Assembly (NCBI RefSeq): GCF_023161665.1
Contig: NZ_JALNTW010000001.1
Span: 539,444-603,443 of the forward strand
Reading direction: 5' to 3'
Length of the DNA: 64,000 nt
From: Shewanella sp. 1CM18E
Lineage (GTDB): Bacteria; Pseudomonadota; Gammaproteobacteria; Enterobacterales; Shewanellaceae
How positions within the stretch are numbered: position 1 is the stretch's first letter; each line of letters begins with the position of its first letter. The notes under the pieces are model-generated. The model had not been told where the DNA came from. It did no database searches and worked only from the letters and a program-made list of their open reading frames with translations. Shown here piece after piece: positions 39,315-49,493 of this stretch. Position numbers and translations under genes: made by a program.

Positions 39315-39754
39315 TTAGGTTGAGGTTGATAGCTTAAAAACCTAATAGCTAAAAACATCAAAGGAACACTTATTAGTGTTCCTTTTTTATATCCGCTGCA
39401 CTCAAAAGCGTTACACCTGTCGGTATAATTTCGCCAAACAACTGCAACAGAAGCTTTCTCCCTTAATTATTTTCCGTTTTATACTCATTTCGTTAGTAAG
39501 TGCTATAAAATTAGCAATAGCTTAACCATGGTGAAATTAACAACTAACAAAGCGAACTATTTAAGTTTAAAACTCCGTAGAACACACCCCGAAGCAGCCT
39601 TGGATCACACTTAATCACAAAACCAGACTTAGTTAACAGTTGTTATCACAGCATCACTGTGGTTTGATCTCGCCGCTCAACCTTAAAATAAACTTAAATT
39701 GGCGACCCAGCATAAGTTTAGGTACGTCATAACATCACCAATGTGAGTAGCCCT
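39315..39754. other. Region between hemL and nhaD
   Basis: 440 bases. The first 75 hold the hemL terminator. The rest has no open frame or recognisable riboswitch. It should include the nhaD promoter and a long leader, but no clear boxes were identified. Confidence 0.45.
39361..39390 (+). terminator. Terminator after hemL
   Basis: A perfect 10-bp stem AAGGAACACT / AGTGTTCCTT with loop TATT and a T tract. Confidence 0.88.
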
Positions 39755-41002
39755 ATGTTGTACGCATTTTTAATTTCACTCGCGGTACTGGCTCTGTTAA
39801 GTATTGTGTTTGAAGAGATCACCCACCTTAATAAAGCAAAAACCACCTTGTTTTTTGGCTGTATCTCTTGGATAGCCTTGTTTATGGCAGCTGGCGATCC
39901 AAGTCATGAGAAAATAGTTGAACATCAACTTAATGAAAACCTGTTAGAAATTGCTACTCTTTGGCTATTCTTAATGTCGACAATGACCTTTGTCGCCTAT
40001 CTTAATGCCAAGGGCATGATTCAAATCTTGGTGCAAAAGCTGTTTCCCCAGCGCGTATCTGTACGTATGTTGATGATACAAGTCGCGATGTTTTCGCTGG
40101 TCTTGTCGGCCATTTGTGACAATGTCACTGCAACCTTAGTTTCTCTTGGCTTACTCACAACCTTTAAACTCGATAAGCACATACGTAGGCGCATGGCCGT
40201 ACTGATTATCTTTGCCGTTAACTCTGGCGGCGTCGCTTTGATTACCGGTGATGTGACCACCTTAATGATTTTCCTAGGCGGTCATGTCGGTATGTCAGAA
40301 TTGCTCATGCTATTTGTGCCAGCTGCCATCAGCGTCATGTTATTAGCAGTATTATTTTCGCTTAAAGCAGAAGGTGAAGTCAGTACCAGCCCTATCACTA
40401 AGCAAGTACGGTCAGTTGATATACTCATTGCGGTGATCTTCTTTACCACTATTGTCATGACAATGGCGCTCAATATCCTATTTGGTATTCCACCGGTTTT
40501 AACCTTTTTAACCGGCCTTTCAGTGATGTTTTTAGTCGGGCACACAACTAGAAGTGATAAAGAGGAGCTGCAAATTCTTGAGTATATTCGCCAAGTTGAG
40601 TACGACACATTACTATTTTTCTTAGGTATTTTACTGTTAGTCGGTATGCTGAAAGAAATTGGCACCCTTGATTTGCTTGCTCAAGTTTATGCCCAATACG
40701 ATCCAAATATCTCTAACTTTGTTGCAGGTATTGGCTCTGCGCTATTAGATAACGTGCCGCTCACTGCTGCATTGTTAAAAGCTGAACCTATACTCAACAC
40801 GCCTGAATGGTTAGGGCTCACTTATGCGGTAGGTGTTGGCGGTTCTTTATTAGTGATTGGTTCTGCTGCAGGTATTATTGCTATGAGTAAGGTAAAAGAG
40901 CTAACTTTTGTCAGTTACCTTAAATATGTACCAGCGCTCAGCCTTTGCTACAGCGTTGGCTATGGCTTAACCCTGTTTTTAGCATATTACTTATATAATT
41001 AA
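39755..41002 (+). CDS. nhaD: Na+/H+ antiporter NhaD
   Basis: A 415-residue inner-membrane antiporter of the NhaD type with about twelve spans. It exports sodium in exchange for protons, important for marine bacteria at alkaline pH. Conserved segments include AICDNVTATLVSLGLL, NSGGVALITGDVTTLMIF and ALLDNVPLTAALL, whose charged residues in spans are typical of this superfamily. The start at 39755 is preferred because GAG lies 7 bases upstream; a GTG at 39743 is the alternative. Confidence 0.92.
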   Translation: MLYAFLISLAVLALLSIVFEEITHLNKAKTTLFFGCISWIALFMAAGDPSHEKIVEHQLNENLLEIATLWLFLMSTMTFVAYLNAKGMIQILVQKLFPQRVSVRMLMIQVAMFSLVLSAICDNVTATLVSLGLLTTFKLDKHIRRRMAVLIIFAVNSGGVALITGDVTTLMIFLGGHVGMSELLMLFVPAAISVMLLAVLFSLKAEGEVSTSPITKQVRSVDILIAVIFFTTIVMTMALNILFGIPPVLTFLTGLSVMFLVGHTTRSDKEELQILEYIRQVEYDTLLFFLGILLLVGMLKEIGTLDLLAQVYAQYDPNISNFVAGIGSALLDNVPLTAALLKAEPILNTPEWLGLTYAVGVGGSLLVIGSAAGIIAMSKVKELTFVSYLKYVPALSLCYSVGYGLTLFLAYYLYN

Positions 41003-41026
41003 GCGACACTAAAAACCCTAAAACAC

Positions 41027-41054
41027 AAAAGGCCTAACGTGAGTTAGGCCTTTT
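41027..41054. terminator. Bidirectional terminator between nhaD and the gspB-like gene
   Basis: AAAAGGCCTAAC / GTTAGGCCTTTT with loop GTGA, between converging genes. Confidence 0.88.
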
Positions 41055-41087
41055 AGTTAATGCTGCATACCGCTTATACGTATCTGT

Positions 41088-42095
41088 CTAGATTGCAGGC
41101 ACTTTAAACTCAGTACCTTGAATCGCTAACACCACATCTCTTGGTCTTATTTCAACAATAGTCAGTTTACCTTGAATACTATCGCCCTCTTGCAGCTCTG
41201 CGCCATCAACATTTAACCAACGGTTATCAGCCACACTTGAATAAACATGAGCATTGATGTTGAACTCTGGCACCTGTAGCTGCAATCCGGCAGGCAATTG
41301 ACCATATTTAGGAATGTCATCAGACTTTGGCGTTGTAGGAATGGGGTCAAGCTTTGCCTCTGTTACCGGAGTTTCAACCGCCTTCTCTCGCTCAACTTCT
41401 TTTAGTGCAGCTTCAAATGCTGCCAATAAATTATTATTGTCACTAGGCTCAGTGGCCTTTAACCCAACATCATTAGCGGCATGCTCTACTTGATATTTAA
41501 GTGACTCAAGTAACTCATCGCCTCGTTTGTTACTGTTTGCCCCAAGAATGATAGGCTCGCTTGCACCATCCTCAGACATTGAGTTGCTCACTGAACTATC
41601 GTTACCGTTGGTATCTGTATTTTCAGCACTCGTAACCGAGGCTTCTGCAGCCAATAAAGCATTTCTCAATGAATCATTTGAGCTGACTGGTGCTTGGTTA
41701 TCATTCCCAATCAATCTCCTTTGATTATGGGCTTGTGGCGTTAGAGTTTGCGCCATTGGCAATGCCACTTTACCAGCCAAACGAACTTCATCAGTAGGTT
41801 GCGCTGAGCTAATTGTTTGCTCACGCTTTTGTGCACTGTCAGCCGCTGTGCTTATCGACGCTTGAGTCTGCTTGTTATTTGTAGTGTTTTTATCGCTAGG
41901 ATAAAGCGCAAGGCTTAATAACCAAGCTGCTAACACCATAAACAGCAACGACAGACCATAAATAATCAGCGCCTTGATATTGTAACCACCCTGCTGCTTA
42001 GCTTTATAAGCTGCACGCGGAGTGAGTACTACATCGTGATTATTGACTTGAGATTGTTGCTTATCTCGAGTCACCGCATCGAGTAAAATCGACAT
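41088..42095 (-). CDS. gspB: GspB-like type II secretion accessory protein
   Basis: A 335-residue inner-membrane protein. A short cytoplasmic N-terminus (MSILLDAVTRDKQ) is followed by one span (ALIIYGLSLLFMVLAAWLLSL), a long low-complexity periplasmic linker, and a C-terminal T2SSB domain (GLQLQVPEFNINAHVYS, DGAELQEGDSIQGKLTIVEI). GspB works with GspA to place the secretin through the peptidoglycan. Its start overlaps the end of the gspA-like gene by one base, so both are co-translated. Confidence 0.87.
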   Translation of the reverse strand: MSILLDAVTRDKQQSQVNNHDVVLTPRAAYKAKQQGGYNIKALIIYGLSLLFMVLAAWLLSLALYPSDKNTTNNKQTQASISTAADSAQKREQTISSAQPTDEVRLAGKVALPMAQTLTPQAHNQRRLIGNDNQAPVSSNDSLRNALLAAEASVTSAENTDTNGNDSSVSNSMSEDGASEPIILGANSNKRGDELLESLKYQVEHAANDVGLKATEPSDNNNLLAAFEAALKEVEREKAVETPVTEAKLDPIPTTPKSDDIPKYGQLPAGLQLQVPEFNINAHVYSSVADNRWLNVDGAELQEGDSIQGKLTIVEIRPRDVVLAIQGTEFKVPAI

Positions 42096-43708
42096 TAATA
42101 CAACCTCTTACTTTGTCCTAAGCGCGGGCCAGCATCACTTAAATACAAATTAAGCTGCACCAATGTTTGGCTACCAGCAATGCCATCGGCAATTAAGCCA
42201 TGTTGACGTTGAAAGTCTTTCAGTTTCTGCTCAAGCTCAGCATCAAAACGATTAACCAATCTCGGAGATGTATCAGTAACTCGCGCTAAACTATTCTCTA
42301 GCCATTGAATTTGCGCCGGATTTGCTGATTGCCCAATCTCTTTAGGTTGATTCGTTGGTGCCTGCCACAGTATTTCAAAGGTTCCGGTAAAGTGGCGATT
42401 AAACCAATCTCGACTAACCCATAACTGTTGCTCATTAAGTTGCAGTAGCACTTGCTCGCCCTGTCTTGAAACAATTGTGCCGTAAAACGCTTGGTTATTA
42501 TCATCGGCAAGATAAACCACTGCCGGATAATTTAAACGAACTAATGAATGCCAGTTACCCTGCTGCTGAAAGCAAGCTAAACCTTGTTGCTTAGCGGACT
42601 GACAGGCCGATAAACCAATATATGGCACCTTATCCCATAAACCTAAAATGCTGGCGTAAGCGGTGGCTATTTCTCGGCTTTGTGAAATGGCGCTATTGAG
42701 CACTTGTTGGCTACTACTGAGTACTTGATTTGATACTTTATCCTGCTGAGTTAATTGCGGAGCAGGTTGACTTTGCTCAGCTGTATTACCTGCACTTGCC
42801 ACTGGATTGTTGTTAGGCATAAATGCGTACAAAGCAGCGCCAAAGGTGACGACTAACGAGGCTGCTATTGCTGCTGGTTTTAACATATTGTTTTGCTTAG
42901 GCTCTTCGCCTAATACTTCCACCGAGGCCAATCGCACCATTTTATTATCAATCGGCACTTTAGATTGGGCATAACTTGCCATCAATGCACGTTCACACAA
43001 CAAGTTGATTAAGCGTGGAATACCGCCACTATATTTGTGCAGTGCCTTAATAGCACTCTTATGAAATAGCGGCTCATGACGCCCAGCGACTTGCAGACGA
43101 TGCTGCACATATAACGCCACCTCTTCAATAGTTAGCGGCAACAGGTGGTAACGCGCTGTAATGCGTTGCGCCAATTGACGAAGCTCTTGGCGCTTAAGTA
43201 ATTGCTGCAGTTCTGGCTGGCCAATCAAAATCACCTGCAGCAGCTTTTTAGTGTCTGTTTCTAGATTAGTAAGCAATCTTAGCTGCTCTAGTACTTCAGC
43301 CCTAAGATGCTGCGCTTCATCAATAATCAGCACAGTGTTACGGTCTTTACTGTGGTTTTCCAAAAGGAATTTACTGATCAAATCCGTTAGCTGTTTAAGG
43401 CTTGGCTCGTCGCCATAAACAATCCCTAGCTCATCGCATAACGTTGCTAACAGCTCTGACTCTGTCAAAGAAGGATTTAAGATAAACGCTGTATCGGTAT
43501 TTTCAGGCAATTGCTTTAATAGGCAGCGCGATACTGTGGTTTTACCAGTCCCCACTTCTCCGGTTAACAATACAAAACCACCGGTTTCACCTAGGCCATA
43601 TGTTAGATGCGCTAATGCTTCTCTATGGCGATCACTCAAAAATAGGTAATGAGGATTCGGTGCAATAGAAAACGGATTATCATTTAAGCCAAAGAAAGCC
43701 TTATACAT
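42095..43708 (-). CDS. gspA: GspA/ExeA-like ATPase with peptidoglycan-binding domain
   Basis: A 537-residue inner-membrane protein. The N-terminal AAA domain has Walker A GEVGTGKTT and Walker B VLIIDEAQHL. One span lies near residues 280-296 (PAAIAASLVVTFGAALYAFM). The periplasmic part ends with a PG-binding module (LKDFQRQHGLIADGIAGSQT). ExeA of Aeromonas uses such an arrangement to remodel peptidoglycan for secretin assembly. The remaining type II secretion genes are not in the window, which is usual for this pair. Confidence 0.9.
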   Translation of the reverse strand: MYKAFFGLNDNPFSIAPNPHYLFLSDRHREALAHLTYGLGETGGFVLLTGEVGTGKTTVSRCLLKQLPENTDTAFILNPSLTESELLATLCDELGIVYGDEPSLKQLTDLISKFLLENHSKDRNTVLIIDEAQHLRAEVLEQLRLLTNLETDTKKLLQVILIGQPELQQLLKRQELRQLAQRITARYHLLPLTIEEVALYVQHRLQVAGRHEPLFHKSAIKALHKYSGGIPRLINLLCERALMASYAQSKVPIDNKMVRLASVEVLGEEPKQNNMLKPAAIAASLVVTFGAALYAFMPNNNPVASAGNTAEQSQPAPQLTQQDKVSNQVLSSSQQVLNSAISQSREIATAYASILGLWDKVPYIGLSACQSAKQQGLACFQQQGNWHSLVRLNYPAVVYLADDNNQAFYGTIVSRQGEQVLLQLNEQQLWVSRDWFNRHFTGTFEILWQAPTNQPKEIGQSANPAQIQWLENSLARVTDTSPRLVNRFDAELEQKLKDFQRQHGLIADGIAGSQTLVQLNLYLSDAGPRLGQSKRLY

Positions 43709-44040
43709 GCGAGCTTTTATCCTTTTAAAACCATGAACTCCGATTGTAAAACCCTCGGAATTTTTATATGCCAGTCAATATCATTACTGGGCGACTTTAA
43801 AACCTACTGCTATTCCCAGTTAAATGCCACTATCGACAATAATAGGCTCACGTTAAAGCCCTATACTTAGCTTGTCAAAATTTGCAGTAACTTAATCAGC
43901 TAAACTCGACATAATAGCAAATTGCGCCAGATTTATTGCCTCTTATTGGCATTATATCTGCGCTAATTGCATCGACTTAGCCACGAATATAATAGTAAGC
44001 CATGTTACACTCAGTAGACTGTTATTAAGTGAGAAACCCA
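43709..44040. other. Divergent promoter region between gspA and cca
   Basis: 332 bases. A TATAAT box at 43988-43993 lies about 48 bases before cca; the best -35 (TTGCAT at 43967) has a short 15-bp spacer. No gene was recognised. Confidence 0.4.
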
Positions 44041-45279
44041 GTGAAAATCTATCTAGTTGGCGGTGCTGTCCGCGATAAGTTACTTAATCTTGATGTAAAA
44101 GATCATGACTATATGGTTGTGGGGGCAACGCCCGAGCAAATGCTAGCCAAAGGGTTTACTCAAGTAGGCAAAGATTTCCCGGTATTTTTACATCCTAAAA
44201 CAAGCCAAGAGTACGCATTAGCGCGCACAGAACGCAAAACCGCAGCAGGTTATGGTGGATTCAGTGTCGATGCCGCACCTAATGTTACCCTTGAGCAAGA
44301 TCTATTGCGCCGCGATTTAACCGTAAATGCCATTGCCCAAGATGATCAAGGTAACCTATACGACCCTTATAATGGCATTGGCGATATAGAGAGTCGCACC
44401 TTAAGACACGTTTCTGGTGCTTTTGTTGAGGATCCACTGCGAGTATTGCGCGTAGCTCGCTTTGCAGCACGTTTCCACTCACTTGGTTTTACTATTGCAG
44501 CAGAGACCCTCGAACTTATGAGCAGGCTGAGCCAAAGTGGCGAGCTTGAAGCCTTAACTGCTGAGCGAGTTTATGTCGAGCTCGATAAAGCACTATCGAC
44601 CGCCAGCCCACAGGTGTTTTTTCAAATCTTAAAACAATGTGGTGCACTCAAAGTGCTATTTCCTGAGATTGACGCACTATTTGGTGTTCCCCAACCCGAA
44701 AAGTGGCATCCAGAAATAGATACGGGTATTCACACTTTAATGGTGCTAGAACAAGCAGCAAAACTAAGTGACGATAATGCCGTTAAGTTTGCTGCACTGG
44801 TGCATGACTTAGGTAAGGCACTTAGTCCCAAGGAGCATTTACCTAAACATCACGGTCATGGACAAAAAGGCTTACCGCTGATCAAAAACTTGTGCACACG
44901 TTATCGTATTCCAAACGAATATCGTGATTTGGCGCTGCTGGTCAGCGATCAGCATCAGAATATTCATAACGTGACCGAGTTAAGAGCTGAAACCCTAGTA
45001 AAAATCTTTGATAAAGCAGATTTTTGGCGCAAACCTCAGCGTCTTAAACAGTTATTAATCGCCTGCGAGGCCGACAGTAAAGGTCGTACAGGCTTAGAAC
45101 AAAAGCCTTATCCGCAAGCTGATTACTTACAACAATGTTTTAGGTTAGCAAGCGCTGTTGATATTAAATCTATCATTGCCGAGGGTCATCAGGGCGCGGC
45201 GATTAGAACCCAACTAAATATTGCCCGTGTGGCTGCAGTTCAAGCGTACAAAGACTTACATCATAGTGGGGGCCAATAA
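44041..45279 (+). CDS. cca: CCA-adding enzyme (tRNA nucleotidyltransferase) with HD domain
   Basis: A 412-residue enzyme that builds or repairs the 3' CCA of tRNA. The start is GTG at 44041 ([15 protein letters not shown]), which fits the family; a GTG four codons upstream is less likely. The nucleotidyltransferase motif GGAVRD and the acidic DHDYMVVG pair are intact, as is [10 protein letters not shown]. The C-terminal part has an HD phosphohydrolase domain ([13 protein letters not shown]), as in the E. coli-type enzyme. Confidence 0.94.
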   Translation: MKIYLVGGAVRDKLLNLDVKDHDYMVVGATPEQMLAKGFTQVGKDFPVFLHPKTSQEYALARTERKTAAGYGGFSVDAAPNVTLEQDLLRRDLTVNAIAQDDQGNLYDPYNGIGDIESRTLRHVSGAFVEDPLRVLRVARFAARFHSLGFTIAAETLELMSRLSQSGELEALTAERVYVELDKALSTASPQVFFQILKQCGALKVLFPEIDALFGVPQPEKWHPEIDTGIHTLMVLEQAAKLSDDNAVKFAALVHDLGKALSPKEHLPKHHGHGQKGLPLIKNLCTRYRIPNEYRDLALLVSDQHQNIHNVTELRAETLVKIFDKADFWRKPQRLKQLLIACEADSKGRTGLEQKPYPQADYLQQCFRLASAVDIKSIIAEGHQGAAIRTQLNIARVAAVQAYKDLHHSGGQ

Positions 45280-45497
45280 AAAACTCATCAAAGGTTCACA
45301 TTTATAGTCTAATATTAGAGGTGTGTTAATAATGGTAAATTTACACTTACCTTGCAATTGCTCAAATTTTCGCTAAGTTATTCAGGCCTTAGCGTTAAAA
45401 TGCATAGCAAAAATTTTTGTCTATGACATAATTAACTAGTTCAGTTGTAATGTGCAGCTGTGCTTATTTAAACCAACCTATATAAAGGGAATTCCCG

Positions 45498-45764
45498 ATG
45501 AATAAAAAAGTACTTATGATTGCTGGTGTAGCAATGACTGCCCTTCTAGGTGGCTGTGCAAACACTACTGCTCTTGAAGAAAGCGTTGCAAACCTAGGTA
45601 ACAAAGTTGACCAGCTTTCTGCTGAAGTTAGCTCTCTAAAATCAGATCACGGCAAGCTATCTGCAGACATCAACGATGCTAAAGCAGCTGCTATGGACGC
45701 TCAAGCTGAAGCTCAGCGTGCTAACGACCGTATCGACAACGTAGCTTCTTCTTACAAGAAGTAA
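45498..45764 (+). CDS. lpp: Major outer-membrane (murein) lipoprotein
   Basis: An 88-residue lipoprotein. The lipobox LLGGC gives Cys20 as the lipidated residue. The mature part is a heptad-repeat helix with regular Ala/Leu spacing (VDQLSAEVSSLKSDHGKL). It ends in SSYKK, so the last Lys can be linked to peptidoglycan as in E. coli Lpp. A strong ribosome site (AAAGGGA) precedes it. Codon use is that of a highly expressed gene. An L,D-transpeptidase gene, which could make the murein link, lies directly downstream on the opposite strand. Confidence 0.93.
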   Translation: MNKKVLMIAGVAMTALLGGCANTTALEESVANLGNKVDQLSAEVSSLKSDHGKLSADINDAKAAAMDAQAEAQRANDRIDNVASSYKK

Positions 45765-45807
45765 TTGCGTTTAGGACTTAGCCGTATTTAATTACTGCTA
45801 TCTCCCA

Positions 45808-45850
45808 AGGCTTGGTTTCAGGTATTGCACTTGACCAAGCCTTAAATTTA
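45808..45850 (+). terminator. Terminator after lpp
   Basis: Arms AAGGCTTGGT / ACCAAGCCTT enclose a 17-base loop, followed by AAATTT. The T run is short. Confidence 0.6.
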
Positions 45851-45932
45851 TCTGCAATCGGCGCCTGCCACATCAAACTTTTTAGCCGCACTCTCAACCG
45901 CTAACCGCCCCTAAATTATCAACTTTCAAGCA

Positions 45933-45958
45933 CAAAAAAGCGCCCATAAAGGACGCCT
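45933..45958 (-). terminator. Terminator after the L,D-transpeptidase gene
   Basis: Read on the minus strand, GCGTCC / GGGCGC with loop TTTAT is followed by T6. Confidence 0.75.
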
Positions 45959-45983
45959 TCCACAAGTAATTAATAAGCAGCAA

Positions 45984-46883
45984 TTAGCTTTGAATATTCA
46001 CTGGAATACCCGCTTGAGTTAATAGAGCATCATTAGCTTTGGTGTAATCCACTTCATCTTGACCGATAAAGTCAACAACCCCGCGTTTTAACTCTTTCAC
46101 TGTGTTATCACCACCATCGGCGGTTGATAAAGGTGAATGCACTTCTATTAACTGTCGACCGTCTGGCTCTGCAGAGGTTTTAACAGTCTCGTTGATAATA
46201 GTAACTTGCTCACCATAGCGAACCTTATCAAACAACCATTCAATATCGTCAGGGTTTAAGCGGATACAACCAGCACTCACACGCATGCCAATACCAAAAT
46301 CCTTATTGGTACCGTGGATTAGGTAGCTACCATCACCATAAGACAATTGAATCGCAAACTTACCAAGTGGGTTATCAGGACCTGCTGGTACAACCCTTGG
46401 TAAAACTTCACCGCGCTCCTCTAAGTGTTCTTTGCGAATACTTGCAGGGGGAGTCCAGCTTGGATTTGGAATGCGCGATTTAATTTTTGTCACCATCTCA
46501 GGTGTTTCACGACCAACGCGCCCGATACCAACAGGGAAAACGTGCACGTTTTTACCATCTTTAGGGAAGTAATATAAACGCAGCTCAGCTAAATTTATCA
46601 CTACACCTTTATGTGGCACATCAGGCAATAACATCTGTGTAGGGATAAGCAACCGCGTCCCAGGTGTTGGTAAAAATGGATCAACGCCAGGGTTCGATGC
46701 CATTAACTCCAATATACCTATGTTATATTGCTTGGAAATCGTCTGAAAATAATCGCCCTTTTGCACCACATGCTCTTGCAACTCGCCAACAAGCCTGCCG
46801 CCATTTTGTGGAATAGAGTAAACATTAGCAAATGCAGCCAATGGCAAAAATGCCAAGATGAACAACAGCAAAGTACGCATCAT
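45984..46883 (-). CDS. L,D-transpeptidase with LysM domain (ErfK/YbiS type)
   Basis: A 299-residue periplasmic enzyme with a signal peptide (cleavage near AFA-NVY). A LysM-like region (HVVQKGDYFQTISKQYNIG) is followed by the YkuD catalytic domain. The nucleophile Cys and partner residues are in the motif HGTNKDFGIGMRVSAGCIRL. Enzymes of this type either attach Lpp to peptidoglycan or form 3-3 cross-links. The neighbouring lpp gene favours the former, but this is inferred from context. Confidence 0.92.
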   Translation of the reverse strand: MMRTLLLFILAFLPLAAFANVYSIPQNGGRLVGELQEHVVQKGDYFQTISKQYNIGILELMASNPGVDPFLPTPGTRLLIPTQMLLPDVPHKGVVINLAELRLYYFPKDGKNVHVFPVGIGRVGRETPEMVTKIKSRIPNPSWTPPASIRKEHLEERGEVLPRVVPAGPDNPLGKFAIQLSYGDGSYLIHGTNKDFGIGMRVSAGCIRLNPDDIEWLFDKVRYGEQVTIINETVKTSAEPDGRQLIEVHSPLSTADGGDNTVKELKRGVVDFIGQDEVDYTKANDALLTQAGIPVNIQS

Positions 46884-46935
46884 CAGTAGTCGATTTCCAT
46901 TAAGTTAAGTAAGCAAAGGTTAACCTGTGCGCCAA

Positions 46936-47769
46936 TTATTTTCTAGTCATCACATTAATAACAAAGTCGATTTCTAATGTATCAAACTGTGTTCGCTGGA
47001 TCTCATTGCGAACCTTATCGTTTGCTCGCCAGGCGTAAGGCGTCATCTCAAGTAACGCAATAGCCTGCTCACCCGATACACTTACAGACAATGAAATTCG
47101 CTCACTATGTTGTAAATCTAGCTCTTTCGGTAAGTTTTCACTGACTGGTTTTTCAGATAAATCAGGATAGATAAATTCGCGAATTTGCCATAAATGACGT
47201 GGACCAGCGGCAACTTGCAGTAATACTCCGCCCTGTTTAAGTATTCGCGTCAGCTCTTTGCCCTTTAACTGTTTATCAATCACTGTCACTAAATCAAAGC
47301 TTTCACTTACAAATGGTAGACGTTTTAGCGTTGAGACAATATAAGTTGGGCTAGCTTCTGCTTTAGCCGCAGCAAATATCGCATTTTCTGCTTCACATAT
47401 ACCAGTTTGCTCTAATGACAACTCGGGCTTTATGTCGGTAAGTATCGTGTTTAACGTTCGCAAAAAGTAACCATCGCCACAATCATAATCAAGCTGCGAC
47501 AACGCCTGTGCAGAGGTAATTTGCGGTAATTCAGCAATCACTTTTGCCATACGTTCTGCCAGTGGCACATAAATGCCCGACTCTAGCACATAGCGTTTTG
47601 CACGCATTACTGCGCGGGAATCGGCCTTAGGCTTTTTAGGTTGACTAAATAGCCAGTAACCATTTTCGTTCTTATCAAAATGGTGCTTGTTTTCACAATG
47701 CAGGCCTTTTGATTCTTGGTGGATCTTGAATGGCGACTGGCATACCGGGCAAAGATAAATACTGTTCAT
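46936..47769 (-). CDS. rlmA: 23S rRNA (guanine(745)-N(1))-methyltransferase
   Basis: A 277-residue SAM-dependent methyltransferase. The N-terminal zinc finger has CPVC and CENKHHF. The methyltransferase core begins with LDYDCGDGYFLRTL, a form of motif I. RlmA methylates G745 of 23S rRNA in Gram-negative bacteria. The segment SRAVMRAKRYVLESGIYVPL matches the RlmA pattern of xxRRxFLxxGxYxPL. The Gly-rich motif I is DCGDGYF rather than the more common GCGEGYY, a small deviation. Confidence 0.88.
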   Translation of the reverse strand: MNSIYLCPVCQSPFKIHQESKGLHCENKHHFDKNENGYWLFSQPKKPKADSRAVMRAKRYVLESGIYVPLAERMAKVIAELPQITSAQALSQLDYDCGDGYFLRTLNTILTDIKPELSLEQTGICEAENAIFAAAKAEASPTYIVSTLKRLPFVSESFDLVTVIDKQLKGKELTRILKQGGVLLQVAAGPRHLWQIREFIYPDLSEKPVSENLPKELDLQHSERISLSVSVSGEQAIALLEMTPYAWRANDKVRNEIQRTQFDTLEIDFVINVMTRK

Positions 47770-47822
47770 TTAACGCTCATAATTAAAAGCTGATACTTAC
47801 ATGTTAGTAAAACAATCAAAGC

Positions 47823-48623
47823 TTATAGAAAGATCACACCACAAAGCACTGCACCTAGCACTAAGCGATACATTACAAATGGAGTCATGCCCATTTTGCT
47901 AATAATTTTTAAGAAATAGTGAATACAAAGATAGGCGGCAATAAACGACACCACTATGCCTAAACCGAGCGCTTGATAATCGATTACCTGACCACTTTCG
48001 AGTAAATCTTTAGTCACTAAAATGGCCGCACCTAAGCTAACAGGCACTGACATTAAAAAAGAGAAACGTGCCGCAGCTTCACGACTTAAACCTAGCATTA
48101 AGGCTGCAGTGATGGTTGCACCAGAGCGAGAAGTACCAGGAATAAGTGCCATTGCTTGTGCAATACCTATGATTAACGCCTTTTTCCAGCCCACTTGAAA
48201 TTCGTTAAACCCTTGGCGCTGCATTCTGTCAGCCCACCAAAGTAGTAAACCAAAAATAATGGTGGTTGCTGCAATCACTTCAATATTACGTAGATGAGTT
48301 GCAATGAAATCTTTAGCGGTAAATCCAACAATAACAGCTGGAATAGTCGCTAAGATAATCCACCAAGCTAGCTTACTTTCTTCAGTTTGCTTGCGGCTGG
48401 CTATGCTGCCAGTCCATGCGGTAAACATAGAGAACAACTCACGGCGAAAATACATCACAACCGCCATCAGTGAGCCAGTATTGACTGCAACATCAAATGA
48501 TAAGCCTTGATCTTCCCAGCCTAATAATTGTGCCGGTAAAATAAGGTGTGCAGAGCTAGAAATTGGCAAAAACTCGGTGAGGCCCTGAATTAGAGCCAAA
48601 ATAATCACCTGAAAGGTATCCAT
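47823..48623 (-). CDS. uppP: Undecaprenyl-diphosphatase
   Basis: A 266-residue membrane phosphatase (BacA type) that recycles the undecaprenyl carrier for cell-wall synthesis. The two family motifs are present as [16 protein letters not shown] and [14 protein letters not shown]. Eight spans are expected. It precedes a folK-folB pair on the same strand in reverse order: folB, folK, uppP. The 24-base gap after folK suggests one transcript. Confidence 0.95.
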   Translation of the reverse strand: MDTFQVIILALIQGLTEFLPISSSAHLILPAQLLGWEDQGLSFDVAVNTGSLMAVVMYFRRELFSMFTAWTGSIASRKQTEESKLAWWIILATIPAVIVGFTAKDFIATHLRNIEVIAATTIIFGLLLWWADRMQRQGFNEFQVGWKKALIIGIAQAMALIPGTSRSGATITAALMLGLSREAAARFSFLMSVPVSLGAAILVTKDLLESGQVIDYQALGLGIVVSFIAAYLCIHYFLKIISKMGMTPFVMYRLVLGAVLCGVIFL

Positions 48624-48647
48624 AACTATCCTAAATTAAAGTGGGGG

Positions 48648-49139
48648 TTACACAGACCAATTAAATTCAATTGGCCATAATGATTGCTGTTGTTTGTCGT
48701 AATTATCCCAAAGGGTTTGATACGACTGCTGAACAACGGGATGATTCAAAGAAGGAGCAATTTCAGCTAATGGCCACAATACAAAGGCATTATAAAGAAT
48801 TTCGGCTCTAGGTAGCTCGATTGGCAATGTGCTAACCACATCGTCATACAGCAATAGATCTATATCTAGTGTTCGCGGCGCAAATTTCTTCGCCCCTTTA
48901 ACACGTCCATGATTTTGCTCTATTTGCTTAAAACAGCTAACAACCTGCTCAATGCTCATTTCGGTTTGCGCTGCAACCACCATATTCAGGAAGTTAGTAC
49001 CATCAAACCCAACGGCTTCGCTTTCAAACACTGATGACAACTCAAGCTCGTCAAAATGATAATCAAGGTCGATTAATGCAGCCTTAAGATGACGTTCTGG
49101 CTCAATATTGCTACCAAGGCTGATAAAAATCTTAGCCAT
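48648..49139 (-). CDS. folK: 6-hydroxymethyl-7,8-dihydropterin pyrophosphokinase
   Basis: A 163-residue enzyme of folate synthesis that transfers pyrophosphate from ATP to the pterin. The N-terminal LGSNIEPE and the signature FAPRTLDIDLLLYDD are intact. It starts directly after the folB stop, so the two are coupled. FolB and FolK act in sequence in the pathway. Confidence 0.95.
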   Translation of the reverse strand: MAKIFISLGSNIEPERHLKAALIDLDYHFDELELSSVFESEAVGFDGTNFLNMVVAAQTEMSIEQVVSCFKQIEQNHGRVKGAKKFAPRTLDIDLLLYDDVVSTLPIELPRAEILYNAFVLWPLAEIAPSLNHPVVQQSYQTLWDNYDKQQQSLWPIEFNWSV

Positions 49140-49493
49140 TTATGCATGACCTCTCTCGATTTCAACTCCAACTGCCGACGCAGTAGGTACCGCTCCCGGC
49201 TTCATTACTTTGACTTTAACCCAAGGAACATTGAACTCAGTCATCACGCAGTGCGCGATCATTTCTGCTACGGTTTCAATCAGCTCAATTGGCTTTTCAG
49301 TAATCAATGCCGTTAATTTATTAGAAACCGTCTCATAGCAAAGTGCGTGTTGATAATCATCACTTGCCGCTGCAGGTCGGTTATCCCATGCCATATCAAG
49401 ATCGATGAGTAAGCTTTGATGGATCTGCTTTTCCCACTCATAAATCCCAATAACGGTTTCTATTCTTAGTTCTCTAATCAGTACTTTATCCAT
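49140..49493 (-). CDS. folB: Dihydroneopterin aldolase
   Basis: A 117-residue enzyme that converts dihydroneopterin to 6-hydroxymethyl-dihydropterin. Conserved features are the N-terminal LRIETVIGIYEWEKQ and the late KPIELIETVAEMIA segment with the catalytic Glu and Lys region. It is the first gene of the folB-folK-uppP unit. Confidence 0.94.
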   Translation of the reverse strand: MDKVLIRELRIETVIGIYEWEKQIHQSLLIDLDMAWDNRPAAASDDYQHALCYETVSNKLTALITEKPIELIETVAEMIAHCVMTEFNVPWVKVKVMKPGAVPTASAVGVEIERGHA

